NCBI GenBank assembly: GCA_964562015.1
Contig: CAZLRH010000037.1
Location: forward strand, 1-23,567
From: CAZLRH01 sp964562015
GTDB taxonomy: Bacteria > Verrucomicrobiota > Verrucomicrobiia > Opitutales > JABDGR01
Direction of reading: 5' to 3'
Length of the DNA stretch: 23,567 nucleotides
This document shows positions 8,058 through 15,345 of this stretch, piece after piece. Each line of letters begins with the position of its first letter. Position 1 is the stretch's first letter. The notes under the pieces were generated by a model. That model worked only from the letters and a program-made list of their open reading frames with translations. It did no database searches and had not been told where the DNA came from. The position numbers and the translations under genes are program-made.

Positions 8058-8849
8058 TTAACACCCCGGATCGTAGAAGCTCGAGGTCTTTCCCCGATCG
8101 CCGGCGACGTTACTAATGCCTAAACGCTCTTCGTACAGCGACTTCATAACAGCCGCCATCCCATATCTCTGTGAGCTCAAAAACGCGAGGTGCGCGGCGA
8201 AAAAAGGAACGGCATCCGTGACAGAGTCGGGAATAGCCTCGTAGTCGTTGTTTGAATATAGCGGCGTCGGGAGACAACTTGTGTCCCATTCCATCTCTCC
8301 CGCAGGGGCCGAAAGCCCTTGACTACCGGACAACGCCGTAATCTGCGGGACAGGAAAAAGCCACACCTGACCTTTCGTTCCGCTGCCATTCGTAGACCAG
8401 ATAAAAGGATAGGAGAAAACGCCTTGATTGAACGATCGGCAATAGGCTTGAAGATCTTCCCAAGGAACCCAATTAAGCGAAGGTCGCGTGCCGCCCCAAC
8501 TAACGGCCACATCTATAACGTCGACAACGCTGCGAAAGCCCGCATTGGTAACCTTTAAGAAAGGCGTTGCATAACTAAAGCTGTATTTTTCAACACCCGA
8601 TATGGTTGTAAAACTCTGAAAAGAGTTTGATCCGGGCTGCGCCGCTCCAGGGGTAAAAACACTGGGATTCGCCGCGTTGCCATAAGGCGCTTGCCCAGTA
8701 ACAACGGCGCGAAGACACCCCGTTTGCTTTGCTACCTGATCCCTTGCTTGATTTATGAAGCGCGTAAGAGAACTTTTCGAATTAAAAAGATAATTCGAAT
8801 CCCGAAGCAACGTGCTCGTGTCAATGAGATAATCAGAGAGATTAGGCAT
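8058..8849 (-). CDS. head-to-tail adaptor-like protein
   Basis: A 263-residue protein between the Gly-rich capsid-proximal gene and the hub-like gene, where podoviruses encode the ring that joins portal and tail (P22 gp4, T7 gp11 roles). The N-terminus is helical (DYLIDTSTLLRDSNYLF, LTRFINQARDQVAKQTG). The middle is strand-rich with aromatic residues (SLNWVPWEDLQAYC, GQVWLFPVP). The C-terminal helices (SVTDAVPFFAAHLAFLSSQR, MAAVMKSLYEERLG) resemble tail-adaptor proteins, whose C-terminal helices end in a similar YG motif and a Tyr/Arg-rich helix. GAGG lies eight bases before ATG 8849. The role is inferred from order and general resemblance. Confidence 0.68.
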   Translation of the reverse strand: MPNLSDYLIDTSTLLRDSNYLFNSKSSLTRFINQARDQVAKQTGCLRAVVTGQAPYGNAANPSVFTPGAAQPGSNSFQSFTTISGVEKYSFSYATPFLKVTNAGFRSVVDVIDVAVSWGGTRPSLNWVPWEDLQAYCRSFNQGVFSYPFIWSTNGSGTKGQVWLFPVPQITALSGSQGLSAPAGEMEWDTSCLPTPLYSNNDYEAIPDSVTDAVPFFAAHLAFLSSQRYGMAAVMKSLYEERLGISNVAGDRGKTSSFYDPGC

Positions 8850-8900
8850 TTATACTACCTCTAACGAGGCGGAAAAACGCCCTCTCGCCCCTATTCCCTA

Positions 8901-9968
8901 TTAGGCTGCAATCAGCAACACCGTATCGGTAGCCCCGCCGCAGGTGAAGCTCACCTGAGCCGCGGAGGTAGCCGAAATGCCCGTGTAGCCCGCAACATAT
9001 CCCGTTGGAACACCAGGGAATATGCCGCCGTCGTACAACGTCTGACCCGTAGCCGTCACACCCGTAGACGACAAGGCCGCGGCATAATACGCCGGCCGCT
9101 GACGCACGAGCAAGGATTGCACATACGTCTGCGTGTAGCTGGGAGAAGTTGTTGGGAAGCCGCCTAAGCCTGTAACCAGAACGTTGCCGACGTAGCCCGA
9201 ACCAGCGGACGTAACCGTGTACGCAGTGGTCGTAAAGCACATAATCGCCGTGGCCGCTGCCGTGGTCGTGTATCCGCCGCCCGTGAAAGTGAGCGTGGGA
9301 ACCGAGGTAACTGCCGTGCCGCCGTTCGTAACCAGAACCGCCGTGATCGTGCCAGAGCCCGTAAGCGTGCCCGTAAGCACGCATCCCGTTCCCGTCGTGT
9401 CACGCGGATCATTGATGACCGAAATAGTCGGAACACCCGCGTAACCCCCACCTTGGTTAACAACGGTAACGGCATTAACCGCTCCTGCCGAGATCGTACA
9501 GGTAGCTGTCGCTTGTACCCCGGGGTTTCCAGGCATCCCAATCTGAATGCTCGGGGGATACGTGTAGTTTTTACCGCCGTTGGAGATTGTGATCGTCGTG
9601 TTCAAGGCCCCGCCGAGAACCGCTTGGTAAGTTGCTGTTCCGCCGTTGTCCGTGATGACGGGAGCGGAGGTGTAGCCTGCACCACACGCCGTGACAAGCG
9701 CACCGACGACTTGACCTGTCGTATTTGCAACGCGGAAGTTAGTACCGTCGGAGTTAATCCAACGGAACGTTGAACCCGCATCGTTTCCAACGTTGCGCCA
9801 GATACCCGTAACCGGATCGAACTCTTGCAAAGAAGAGTACAACCCCGTTCCGACACCCCATGACCCCGCAGGAACAAGCTGCGAAGTCGCCGCAGGAAGC
9901 GAGATAACCGTGGTGTTCTGCCCTCTAGCCGAGGGAACAACGCCTTGACCGCCGTAAACTAAACCCAT
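8901..9968 (-). CDS. Gly-rich repeat virion protein downstream of the capsid gene (possible decoration or head fibre)
   Basis: A 355-residue protein starting 12 bases after the major capsid gene, with AGGAG before ATG 9968. Residues 1-87 look globular (AGSWGVGTGLYSSLQEFDPV, STFRWINSDG). Residues about 88-270 hold five Gly-rich repeats centred at GAGYTSAPVI (96), GKNYTYPPSI (132), GGGYAGVPTI (173), GTAVTSVPTL (216) and GSGYVGNVLV (256). The C-terminal 85 residues are mixed. It has almost no charged residues, so a Ser/Thr/Gly-rich beta fibre or surface decoration is plausible, and it could be a glycan acceptor. An overlapping His/Gly-rich minus frame at 8842-9384 is a shadow. Being a virion protein is likely, but the exact role is not known. 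Confidence 0.75.
   Translation of the reverse strand: MGLVYGGQGVVPSARGQNTTVISLPAATSQLVPAGSWGVGTGLYSSLQEFDPVTGIWRNVGNDAGSTFRWINSDGTNFRVANTTGQVVGALVTACGAGYTSAPVITDNGGTATYQAVLGGALNTTITISNGGKNYTYPPSIQIGMPGNPGVQATATCTISAGAVNAVTVVNQGGGYAGVPTISVINDPRDTTGTGCVLTGTLTGSGTITAVLVTNGGTAVTSVPTLTFTGGGYTTTAAATAIMCFTTTAYTVTSAGSGYVGNVLVTGLGGFPTTSPSYTQTYVQSLLVRQRPAYYAAALSSTGVTATGQTLYDGGIFPGVPTGYVAGYTGISATSAAQVSFTCGGATDTVLLIAA
9159..9707 (-). repeat. five Gly-rich beta-type repeats in the capsid-proximal protein
   Basis: Codons about 88-270 encode five units with turn starts at residues 96, 132, 173, 216 and 256, a spacing of 36-43. The units share the G-x-x-Y-T-x-x-P turn and an intervening strand such as NAVTVVNQG. 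They belong to the same repeat type as those in the hub-like and 186-aa proteins. Confidence 0.75.
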
Positions 9969-9980
9969 GTTTTTATCTCC

Positions 9981-11042
9981 TTATAGAACTGCTGGAGTTG
10001 TTAAAGTGTTAGGCCAGGCCGCACCAGTCAACCCAGTCAAATGCGCACCCGAAGAGGGTTTAGCGCATGCAAGATTCATTGCCGTAATGAGAACACCAAT
10101 ATCGGCGATCTGACCCTGCGGAATTGCGCTTTCAAAACCGCTGAAGACGAACGGAGCATACTCGCTCAGATACATCGCCAAGTAACGAGAGTTAATCATA
10201 TACATCTCGCCGCGTGGGCAGAAGGGGTCGGGGAAGATGGGCGTATCAAGAACTTTGATCGCTCTAAATCCCGCGTTTACCGCGTCGTCCTTGGCGTAGA
10301 TAGACTTCGGACGTGTGACGTACATTTCGTAGCCCATGAAATCCGCCATCAAAGTAGCCCAATCGGCAGGGTTCATAACGCCAAAGTCAGGAGATTCGCC
10401 ACCGGCGCCTGTCGTAACACGCGTAAGCGTAACCGCCATACCCGTCCTGTTGCTAATGCCCGCTGCGTTCGTGATAAGTTGCCCTGTCCACCAAGGAGCC
10501 GCTGACCGCGTGATCCCGCCGTACGCAGGAGCGTTCGTTCCGTCGTCGTAAGCCTGCACCAACGAGTCGAGAGCCGTGTTATTGCTGTAGTTATTGGCAT
10601 ATAGCGATTGCGCGATAGCCTGTTTGATAACCGTTGCCGAATCAGACATGACTGCGCGCAGTTTCGGAATAATAACTTCCGAGGATTGAATGAGCGCTTC
10701 CATGCCGAAGAAACCGATCGGCACCATGCCAAGTTTGAGATTGAAGGACGCATTCTGAATAGCGGCCTGATCTTCTGGCATCGGGAAGTCGCCAGCAAAA
10801 GAGCCCCATGAAAATTGCGTGAAAGACGCGCCCTGCGTCGGGATAGTAATCTGCCCCGCGCCGCCGCGTGCCCGTTGCGCGTTCTGGAGCAAGAGGCTCA
10901 ACAGAGGATGCGACTGATATATCTGCACGAAGAGCGACGGAATGACCGCCGCGCGCGTGATCGCCGTTAACTGCGCCCCAAGTTGCCCACCGGGAAGAAT
11001 ACCGCTCTGCGCGGGAGCTTGGAAAGTTGAAGGGTATGCCAT
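9981..11042 (-). CDS. major capsid protein
   Basis: A 353-residue protein of usual coat-protein length, directly after the scaffold-like gene, with a strong AGGAG before ATG 11042. It begins MAYPSTFQAPAQSGILPGGQ. Features consistent with an HK97-fold coat are a helical N-terminus followed by an extended loop-like stretch (GQITIPTQGASFTQFSWGSF, about 63-82), a long spine-type helix (KLRAVMSDSATVIKQAIAQS, about 126-145) and a final strand-rich domain (GFRAIKVLDTPIFPD, GEMYMINSRYLAMYL). It has no protease domain or delta-domain fusion. Scaffolding is apparently supplied by the upstream gene. The call rests on order (portal, scaffold, coat), size and composition. Confidence 0.85.
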   Translation of the reverse strand: MAYPSTFQAPAQSGILPGGQLGAQLTAITRAAVIPSLFVQIYQSHPLLSLLLQNAQRARGGAGQITIPTQGASFTQFSWGSFAGDFPMPEDQAAIQNASFNLKLGMVPIGFFGMEALIQSSEVIIPKLRAVMSDSATVIKQAIAQSLYANNYSNNTALDSLVQAYDDGTNAPAYGGITRSAAPWWTGQLITNAAGISNRTGMAVTLTRVTTGAGGESPDFGVMNPADWATLMADFMGYEMYVTRPKSIYAKDDAVNAGFRAIKVLDTPIFPDPFCPRGEMYMINSRYLAMYLSEYAPFVFSGFESAIPQGQIADIGVLITAMNLACAKPSSGAHLTGLTGAAWPNTLTTPAVL

Positions 11043-11058
11043 AGATTAACTCCTGTTT

Positions 11059-11643
11059 TTAAGCTGCGTCCTGTTGAGCGAAATCGTTGAGCATTTCGAC
11101 AATTTTCTTGTCGGCCCATCCTTGGGGATCTTTATTAAGAGCGACAATATCAACGTCATCGCTCGCTGAGTTAGACCCGTAAAGATTAATGCTAGAAGGC
11201 AGAAGCGCGGAATCCGAAATGGGCTTAGCCTTGCGTTCCTGCGAAGCAACCCAAGCGGCCGCAGATTCGGCATCCGGATTATTCTTCGTCTTCATGCGAT
11301 CAACAACCTTTTGAAGACCTTCGTCTGTAAAGCCGTAGCTCTTTTTTACGTTGTCAAGCTGTTTTTGAAGCGCACTTTCATCCGCGCTGTCTTTCTGAGC
11401 CTTCTCCCAGTTGTCCAACCGGTCGGACAACGATTTATTTGTTTTCTCAGATTCGGCCAATCGAGTCACGAGCGGCTCGGTAACGGTATCGATAACATCA
11501 AGCTCGGGGAACTTAGCTTCAGGAATGAGCGCCTTAATTTTACGTTTAACGCTCAGGCCTTCCTTCGGGTCGCTAATCATGCGATTGAGAAGTTCGACGG
11601 CCTTGTTCTTTATAGCGAGATCCGCTTCTGAGATTTCAACCAT
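11059..11643 (-). CDS. scaffolding-like protein
   Basis: A 194-residue acidic, Lys/Glu-rich and largely helical protein immediately upstream (5') of the coat gene, the usual place for a phage scaffold. A coiled-coil-like stretch spans about residues 57-105 (TRLAESEKTNKSLSDRLDNW, ALQKQLDNVKKSYG). The C-terminal part (about 150-194) is acidic and helical (VDIVALNKDPQGWADKKIVE), where scaffolds usually contact coat. AAGG lies seven bases before ATG 11643. The gap to the previous stop is two bases and to the coat start is 16 bases. It has no cysteine and no enzyme motif, which fits the role. A different capsid-assembly factor is possible. Confidence 0.72.
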   Translation of the reverse strand: MVEISEADLAIKNKAVELLNRMISDPKEGLSVKRKIKALIPEAKFPELDVIDTVTEPLVTRLAESEKTNKSLSDRLDNWEKAQKDSADESALQKQLDNVKKSYGFTDEGLQKVVDRMKTKNNPDAESAAAWVASQERKAKPISDSALLPSSINLYGSNSASDDVDIVALNKDPQGWADKKIVEMLNDFAQQDAA

Positions 11644-11645
11644 GA

Positions 11646-11846
11646 TTAGCCTTTCGAGCCAGGATTTTGATTACCCACGTGATCGATAGTCATGCCCTGA
11701 TCAAGAAGCTTGTCGGGCATACCAGAAGCACGCGAACCAATCTCCCCCCGATGAACGTCGACACGCTTCATGATCGGATCTTCGATCTTCGCTGTGTCGA
11801 GATAGGGCTTTGGAAAACTCTTGGTGGTTGATTCAGTTAACGGCAT
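11646..11846 (-). CDS. hypothetical small head-region protein (66 aa)
   Basis: The chosen start is ATG 11846 (MPLTESTTKSFPKPYLDTAK), which has AGAGG eight bases upstream. The frame extends to 11900, but that extension overlaps the preceding gene and is Arg-rich in an unnatural way. The protein is polar, with His/Asp/Gly near the C-terminus (GMTIDHVGNQNPGSKG). I recognise no motif. Tight spacing (17 bases before, 2 bases after) places it in the capsid block, so it is probably a virion or assembly protein. Confidence 0.6.
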   Translation of the reverse strand: MPLTESTTKSFPKPYLDTAKIEDPIMKRVDVHRGEIGSRASGMPDKLLDQGMTIDHVGNQNPGSKG

Positions 11847-11862
11847 TTTCTTTTCCTCTCCA

Positions 11863-12231
11863 TTACGCGGCTGCTGGTGTTGGCGCCGCCGGGGGCGCAT
11901 TCGGCGCCGCCGGGTGCATTCTGTTCAAAGCTTGCATCGGAGACTGCTGTGAGGCTTGTCTCGCCATCTGAAGCAAGCTCTGTAAGTCGATTCCTTTGTT
12001 TCCCTCGTTATGCTCTAGATGCTTCGACACGGAGGTAATTGTCTTTAGTAAATCCGCGTGTAACGGCGAGCCCATAGGAACCAACGGAATCGCTTTTTGT
12101 ATCATCTCAAGAGCGTTACGAATTAAACTCATCGCCTGAACAGCGTTCCCTTGATTACCTTGCGGAACTGAAGCTCCGCCAACATTCGGCGGCGCTGGAG
12201 ACAGCGTAGGAGGGAGAGGTGATTCAGGCAT
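11863..12231 (-). CDS. hypothetical Pro/Ala-flanked helical protein (122 aa), first gene after internal terminator
   Basis: A 122-residue protein. Residues 1-28 are Pro-rich, 29-100 are helical (SLIRNALEMIQKAIPLV, SPLHADLLKTITSVSKHLEH, DLQSLLQMARQASQQS), and the tail is Ala/Pro-rich (AAPNAPPAAPTPAAA). I recognise no family. The ribosome site before ATG 12231 is weak (AGGGA about a dozen bases away). It is the first gene after the terminator at 12252-12284, so its expression depends on readthrough or on a promoter inside the gap. Position suggests a head-assembly accessory protein. Confidence 0.65.
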   Translation of the reverse strand: MPESPLPPTLSPAPPNVGGASVPQGNQGNAVQAMSLIRNALEMIQKAIPLVPMGSPLHADLLKTITSVSKHLEHNEGNKGIDLQSLLQMARQASQQSPMQALNRMHPAAPNAPPAAPTPAAA

Positions 12232-12251
12232 ATTTCAAAATCCCTGTTTAG

Positions 12252-12284
12252 AAAAAAGAGCGGGGCGGTTACTACCGACCCCGC
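12252..12284 (-). terminator. Rho-independent terminator between portal and capsid genes
   Basis: On the minus strand GCGGGG-T-CGG pairs with CCG-CCCCGC around a six-base loop, nine G:C-rich pairs with one bulged base, at 12260-12284. It is followed directly by TC and six T (12252-12257). It lies just after the 12-codon ORF and just before the 122-aa gene. The plus strand lacks a T-run after the stem, so it acts leftward. Confidence 0.75.
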
Positions 12285-12295
12285 CCCTTTCAATC

Positions 12296-12334
12296 TTACT
12301 TGCGCTTACCGCGACCTTTGTGACGCTTAGTCAT
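12296..12334 (-). CDS. candidate micro-ORF encoding a 12-residue very basic peptide
   Basis: ATG 12334 opens a 12-codon frame, MTKRHKGRGKRK, ended by TAA at 12296-12298. GGGAG lies upstream at a usable distance. Seven of the 12 residues are Lys or Arg, plus one His. It sits 12 bases before the terminator stem, like a leader peptide, but it could also be a tiny nucleic-acid-binding virion peptide. A short open frame can arise by chance. The ribosome site, unusual composition and position are what support it. Confidence 0.4.
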   Translation of the reverse strand: MTKRHKGRGKRK

Positions 12335-12521
12335 TGTGATGATCTCCCTTGTTGCCGGAGGGATCTAGAAGCATACCCTCCGAAGGTATTTTCCAAGAAC
12401 ATCCTGGATGCTTAACTCACATCTTAAATCAAGCTGTCGGGATTTACAAGCAGATTCAACGAGATACACCCAGTAGCGGAAGACCGCTCGGGGCTTTTTC
12501 TCAAATTAAAAAAGCAAAAAG
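12335..12521 (-). promoter_or_regulatory. structured untranslated leader between portal and capsid genes
   Basis: This 187-base stretch carries no plausible gene on either strand but holds several inverted repeats. AGCGG/CCGCT with loop AAGA lies at 12475-12488. CTTAAATC/GATTT..AAG, eight pairs with a two-base bulge, lies at 12423-12450. ATACC/GGTAT lies at 12373-12389 inside an outer AAGC/GCTT pairing (12369-12372 with 12410-12413). On the minus strand, GATCCCT near 12360 can pair with the AGGGAGATC that contains the micro-ORF ribosome site. Together with the micro-ORF and terminator this resembles a control leader. The pairings are read by eye, without energies. Confidence 0.45.
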
Positions 12522-14318
12522 CTATTTCTTTTTCTTTTTAGCAGCCGCGGCTTCTTCCGGATGCGCTTCTGCAAACGCCGCTTGCGCAATTTCCGATCTA
12601 ACTAAATCTTCTATCATGGTGTCTTCACCGGGGGGCGACGTGTGAGTAATAAGCTGCTTCTTATCAATCGCTGCGGCTTTGAACAGATCAAACAACAGTC
12701 CTCGAGTTTCGTGACTGAAAGCAGGGGATGAGGAATGGCTGTCAACGACTACCTTGCATCTATCCGGGAGCGTCGCAAAAGTAAATTCTATAGGCAACAT
12801 GCCCTTGACTGGTGGCTCCGCAAGCATAGGATCTAACTCAATCGACGTGTCGATACTTCCTTCTTTCGGCATGACCCACGCCGTCAGTTTTTGACCGTCC
12901 TTAGCCTTTAAATAGTCCAGTCCCAAACCTCCCAAAGATTCAACGCTGCGTTCAACGATAAGTGCCCGATCTTTAAAACGCGGCGACGCGTTGCGCGTAA
13001 GACTTTCTGAATGCCCTCCTGCGCGTACACCTGATTCTCCGCGGCCTTGCAAAGTTGGCGTAAAGCCCGCCATCTTGTCGTACATCGCTTCCATCTCATG
13101 AAGCGATTCCCATAAGCCCTCCGGTAAGGGAGGCGCGAGATCCGTCATCTTGCCCCCCGGAGAAGTATCCGTCATATACCCGCCGGGTTTGTTGTGCTTC
13201 GCGTACAGTTGTTGCGTCGGCCCAGCACCACCGGTAAAAATCCTCGGCGGATTCTCTTGTCTACGAAGTAGTTTGTTTATGCCGTCGATGCGTTGGTTGA
13301 TTGCTAACTGTAGCAGCGCGATATTACATATCTCCGATCTTCCCCAAAAATATCCAGCAAGCTTGTTAGGGCAAATTTCAATAAAGGGGTGGTGCCCTGC
13401 TAGAGGATTCTCGCTCGCAGGTGTAAGAACTTTTTGAGTGTTATCGGGGTCAAACGCGTCAGCAATTATGTTTCGATGCCGTATGCTTCCTTCCAACAGA
13501 ATGTCATCCCCGATTATCTGAAGAACGGTGTAGTCTTTGCGGTCGTCATCTTTCACCCACAGCTCATCGAGCCGTAGCATGCTCGCAAGCGTATCGGGAG
13601 CGAGATCCGGGGACGGTCCCCCGAGCCAGTCAACGACGCCTCGATTTTGAGTTTTGCCAGACCCCGCGGCGCGAAAAGGATTTAGCCCGCCAATAATGAC
13701 CTGCTTCAGAGCCGTGTTTGCATTAGGATTGTTACGATCGTTGGCCGGATGAAGGTACTTCGCCGCTTTTTTCAGAAGCTCTGTTTTCTGCGGGTGGTTT
13801 TCCACTAAGAGCGCAAACTGCCCCGGCGTTAAATATGTGCTATGAAAAAACGCCTCTTGCTCGTCCAGCGTCGTAAGATCTTCCCTTAAAACACCCATGC
13901 ACTCCGGCTGTACAAGATACGGCTCGAAACCAGCCCTCCCCCAAAGAAGTTTTATGAAAGTTTTTCCCTTAACCAGAGACCAAATAACTCCCTCTTCAAT
14001 CTGCGTATCGACATTACTTCTGCGCAAATAGCTATGAAGCTCCGCCGCCGCCGCGGCGGCTTTCGCTCTATCTGCCGCAGTAGAAGATCCGTACTTTTCA
14101 ATCCCAAAACGAAGCTCAACAGGGGAATACAAGTACGAAGATAGGTTATCAATATACGCAAACGTTTTCGGATAGACAGCAGGATCTCCTGTTTCCGCGC
14201 CTGTCAGATACATGTTCCTGTACACGGATCCGCGGGAGATGCGATTTCCGAGGGAAGAGGAGCACTGGCCAACGATCTCCGAAGCCCACTTAGCAACCCC
14301 TGTTGACGGTATTCTCAT
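12522..14318 (-). CDS. portal protein
   Basis: A 598-residue protein, a normal podovirus portal size, starting at ATG 14318 (ATGA overlap with the zinc-ribbon gene; GAGG six bases upstream). It forms the ring at one capsid vertex through which terminase packs DNA. The core has the expected order: helical N-terminus with VYRNMYLTGAETGDPAVYPK (32-51), a wing-like region with VIWSLVKGKTFIKLLWGRAG (111-130), and the stem/clip region GRSEICNIALLQLAINQRID (326-345) followed by GINKLLRRQENPPRIF (346-361). A Gly-rich tunnel-loop-like stretch (TLQGRGESGVRAGGHSESL) comes later. The C-terminus ends in a Lys run (AAAAKKKKK) that could contact DNA. Confidence 0.88.
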   Translation of the reverse strand: MRIPSTGVAKWASEIVGQCSSSLGNRISRGSVYRNMYLTGAETGDPAVYPKTFAYIDNLSSYLYSPVELRFGIEKYGSSTAADRAKAAAAAAELHSYLRRSNVDTQIEEGVIWSLVKGKTFIKLLWGRAGFEPYLVQPECMGVLREDLTTLDEQEAFFHSTYLTPGQFALLVENHPQKTELLKKAAKYLHPANDRNNPNANTALKQVIIGGLNPFRAAGSGKTQNRGVVDWLGGPSPDLAPDTLASMLRLDELWVKDDDRKDYTVLQIIGDDILLEGSIRHRNIIADAFDPDNTQKVLTPASENPLAGHHPFIEICPNKLAGYFWGRSEICNIALLQLAINQRIDGINKLLRRQENPPRIFTGGAGPTQQLYAKHNKPGGYMTDTSPGGKMTDLAPPLPEGLWESLHEMEAMYDKMAGFTPTLQGRGESGVRAGGHSESLTRNASPRFKDRALIVERSVESLGGLGLDYLKAKDGQKLTAWVMPKEGSIDTSIELDPMLAEPPVKGMLPIEFTFATLPDRCKVVVDSHSSSPAFSHETRGLLFDLFKAAAIDKKQLITHTSPPGEDTMIEDLVRSEIAQAAFAEAHPEEAAAAKKKKK

Positions 14319-14959
14319 GCCCTGCCTCTGCTTTCTGCTCTGTGTAACGCGGCAACAGGATCAACATAACTCTTAGGATCCCGCAACTGCCCAGACATAG
14401 CGCGCTTCGCAATTTTTGCGGTATCGATTCCCATGTTGTTGCGCCTCTTCCCCCCAAACATATTATCCGCCCGGCTTTGAAGCACGGGCGCTAATTTCGG
14501 CGCCATTGTTTCTCCAACACGAACGTTATCTTTGAGATTAGTCATGTGGTAGTCGTGCATAACGATATCCGCGGTTTTATCAACACACTTATTTTTCGTT
14601 GCGCTGTCCGTCGGTATGTCGTGCGATATTTTTCCCCTATACGAAATGTTCTGACTTCCACATGAGGGACAATCCCGCAAAAGTGTCTCACCCACATCCT
14701 CGTATATCCTAGCAACGGCGTTACAATCCTGGCACTTATAAATCGTATTCGGTGCCGGTCGTTCTCTGCTCGGAGTCTCTGCGTGTTTTTCACTCGACGG
14801 AATAGGCCCGTCGCCAAGGCGATGAAACTTCGTCTTCTTATGCGCTTTTTTACACTCCGGACACGGAGGAGACATCAAGTTCGGATTCGTAGTGATCTTG
14901 CGAAAAACATTTCCGCAGGAGCATTTGAATGTCATCCGATACCGAGAAAGGTTAGCCAT
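14315..14959 (-). CDS. double zinc-ribbon protein between terminase and portal
   Basis: A 214-residue protein with two four-cysteine clusters. The first is C13-x-C15 and C33-x2-C36 (FKCSCGNVF, PCPECKK). The second is C76-x2-C79 and C97-x2-C100 (YKCQDCNAV, RDCPSCGSQ). Both are typical zinc ribbons. The C-terminal 100 residues are basic and helical (KRRNNMGIDTAKIAKRAM, LHRAESRGRA). The start overlaps the previous stop (TAATG), with AAGGA nine bases upstream. Zinc ribbons usually bind nucleic acid or protein. Position between large terminase and portal suggests a packaging, DNA-recognition or portal-assembly factor. It is not a known small terminase type, and the function is unassigned. Confidence 0.75.
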   Translation of the reverse strand: MANLSRYRMTFKCSCGNVFRKITTNPNLMSPPCPECKKAHKKTKFHRLGDGPIPSSEKHAETPSRERPAPNTIYKCQDCNAVARIYEDVGETLLRDCPSCGSQNISYRGKISHDIPTDSATKNKCVDKTADIVMHDYHMTNLKDNVRVGETMAPKLAPVLQSRADNMFGGKRRNNMGIDTAKIAKRAMSGQLRDPKSYVDPVAALHRAESRGRA

Positions 14960-15333
14960 TATCCAACATCCTTATAGTAAATTGGCGAAGGTAAGATATC
15001 TTGGTGCGTCAGAGCATTTGTCCATTTTCCGTATATTTTCCATTTAAAATGGCTTAAAACCCGCGTCTTTCGCCAAAAAGCGCGTTCTCCTTCCTCCTCC
15101 GTATTCGCCGTAACAAAATACTGTTTTCCTGTTTGTTGTTCCACGGAAAGACGTTTCCAACCATTAGGCAAAACGCCCTCCTCCTCGGAAGCCTTTGTTA
15201 CTTCTTCCGTCTGAATAGGCTCCGCTCTCTCTTCTACGAGCGTGTTGCCCATAAGAATATCGTCTATGTTTTCCGCAACAGGATCTTCTGCCGGAGTAAA
15301 GACGGGCGGGCGTCTTTTTTGTTCTTTGGTCAT
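14959..15333 (-). CDS. hypothetical acidic protein downstream of terminase (124 aa)
   Basis: A 124-residue protein with GAGG before ATG 15333. Residues 1-52 are acidic and disordered-looking. The second half is compact and aromatic (GWKRLSVEQQTGKQYFVTAN, AFWRKTRVLSHFKWKIYGKW), which suggests a small folded domain. It lies 12 bases after the terminase stop and overlaps the zinc-ribbon start by one base. I recognise no family, but the order implies a packaging or head function. Confidence 0.65.
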   Translation of the reverse strand: MTKEQKRRPPVFTPAEDPVAENIDDILMGNTLVEERAEPIQTEEVTKASEEEGVLPNGWKRLSVEQQTGKQYFVTANTEEEGERAFWRKTRVLSHFKWKIYGKWTNALTHQDILPSPIYYKDVG

Positions 15334-15345
15334 TTTATCCTCGCG

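Noticed and set aside
8866..8885. Hairpin GAGGCG/CGCCCTC in the gap after the 355-aa gene.
   Set aside because: The stem is six pairs with a bulge, and the T-run on the minus strand lies in the loop rather than after the stem, so it is not a convincing terminator.
8842..9384. Long minus-strand frame with a His/Gly/Tyr-rich product.
   Set aside because: It overlaps the 355-aa Gly-rich gene in another frame; repeated GG-rich codons there create a long, odd-composition shadow. It has no ribosome site.
12472..12499. Plus-strand hairpin AGCGG-AAGA-CCGCT followed by GGGGCTTTTT, terminator-like.
   Set aside because: No plus-strand gene precedes it and the T-run is six bases from the stem. It is kept only as part of the structured leader.
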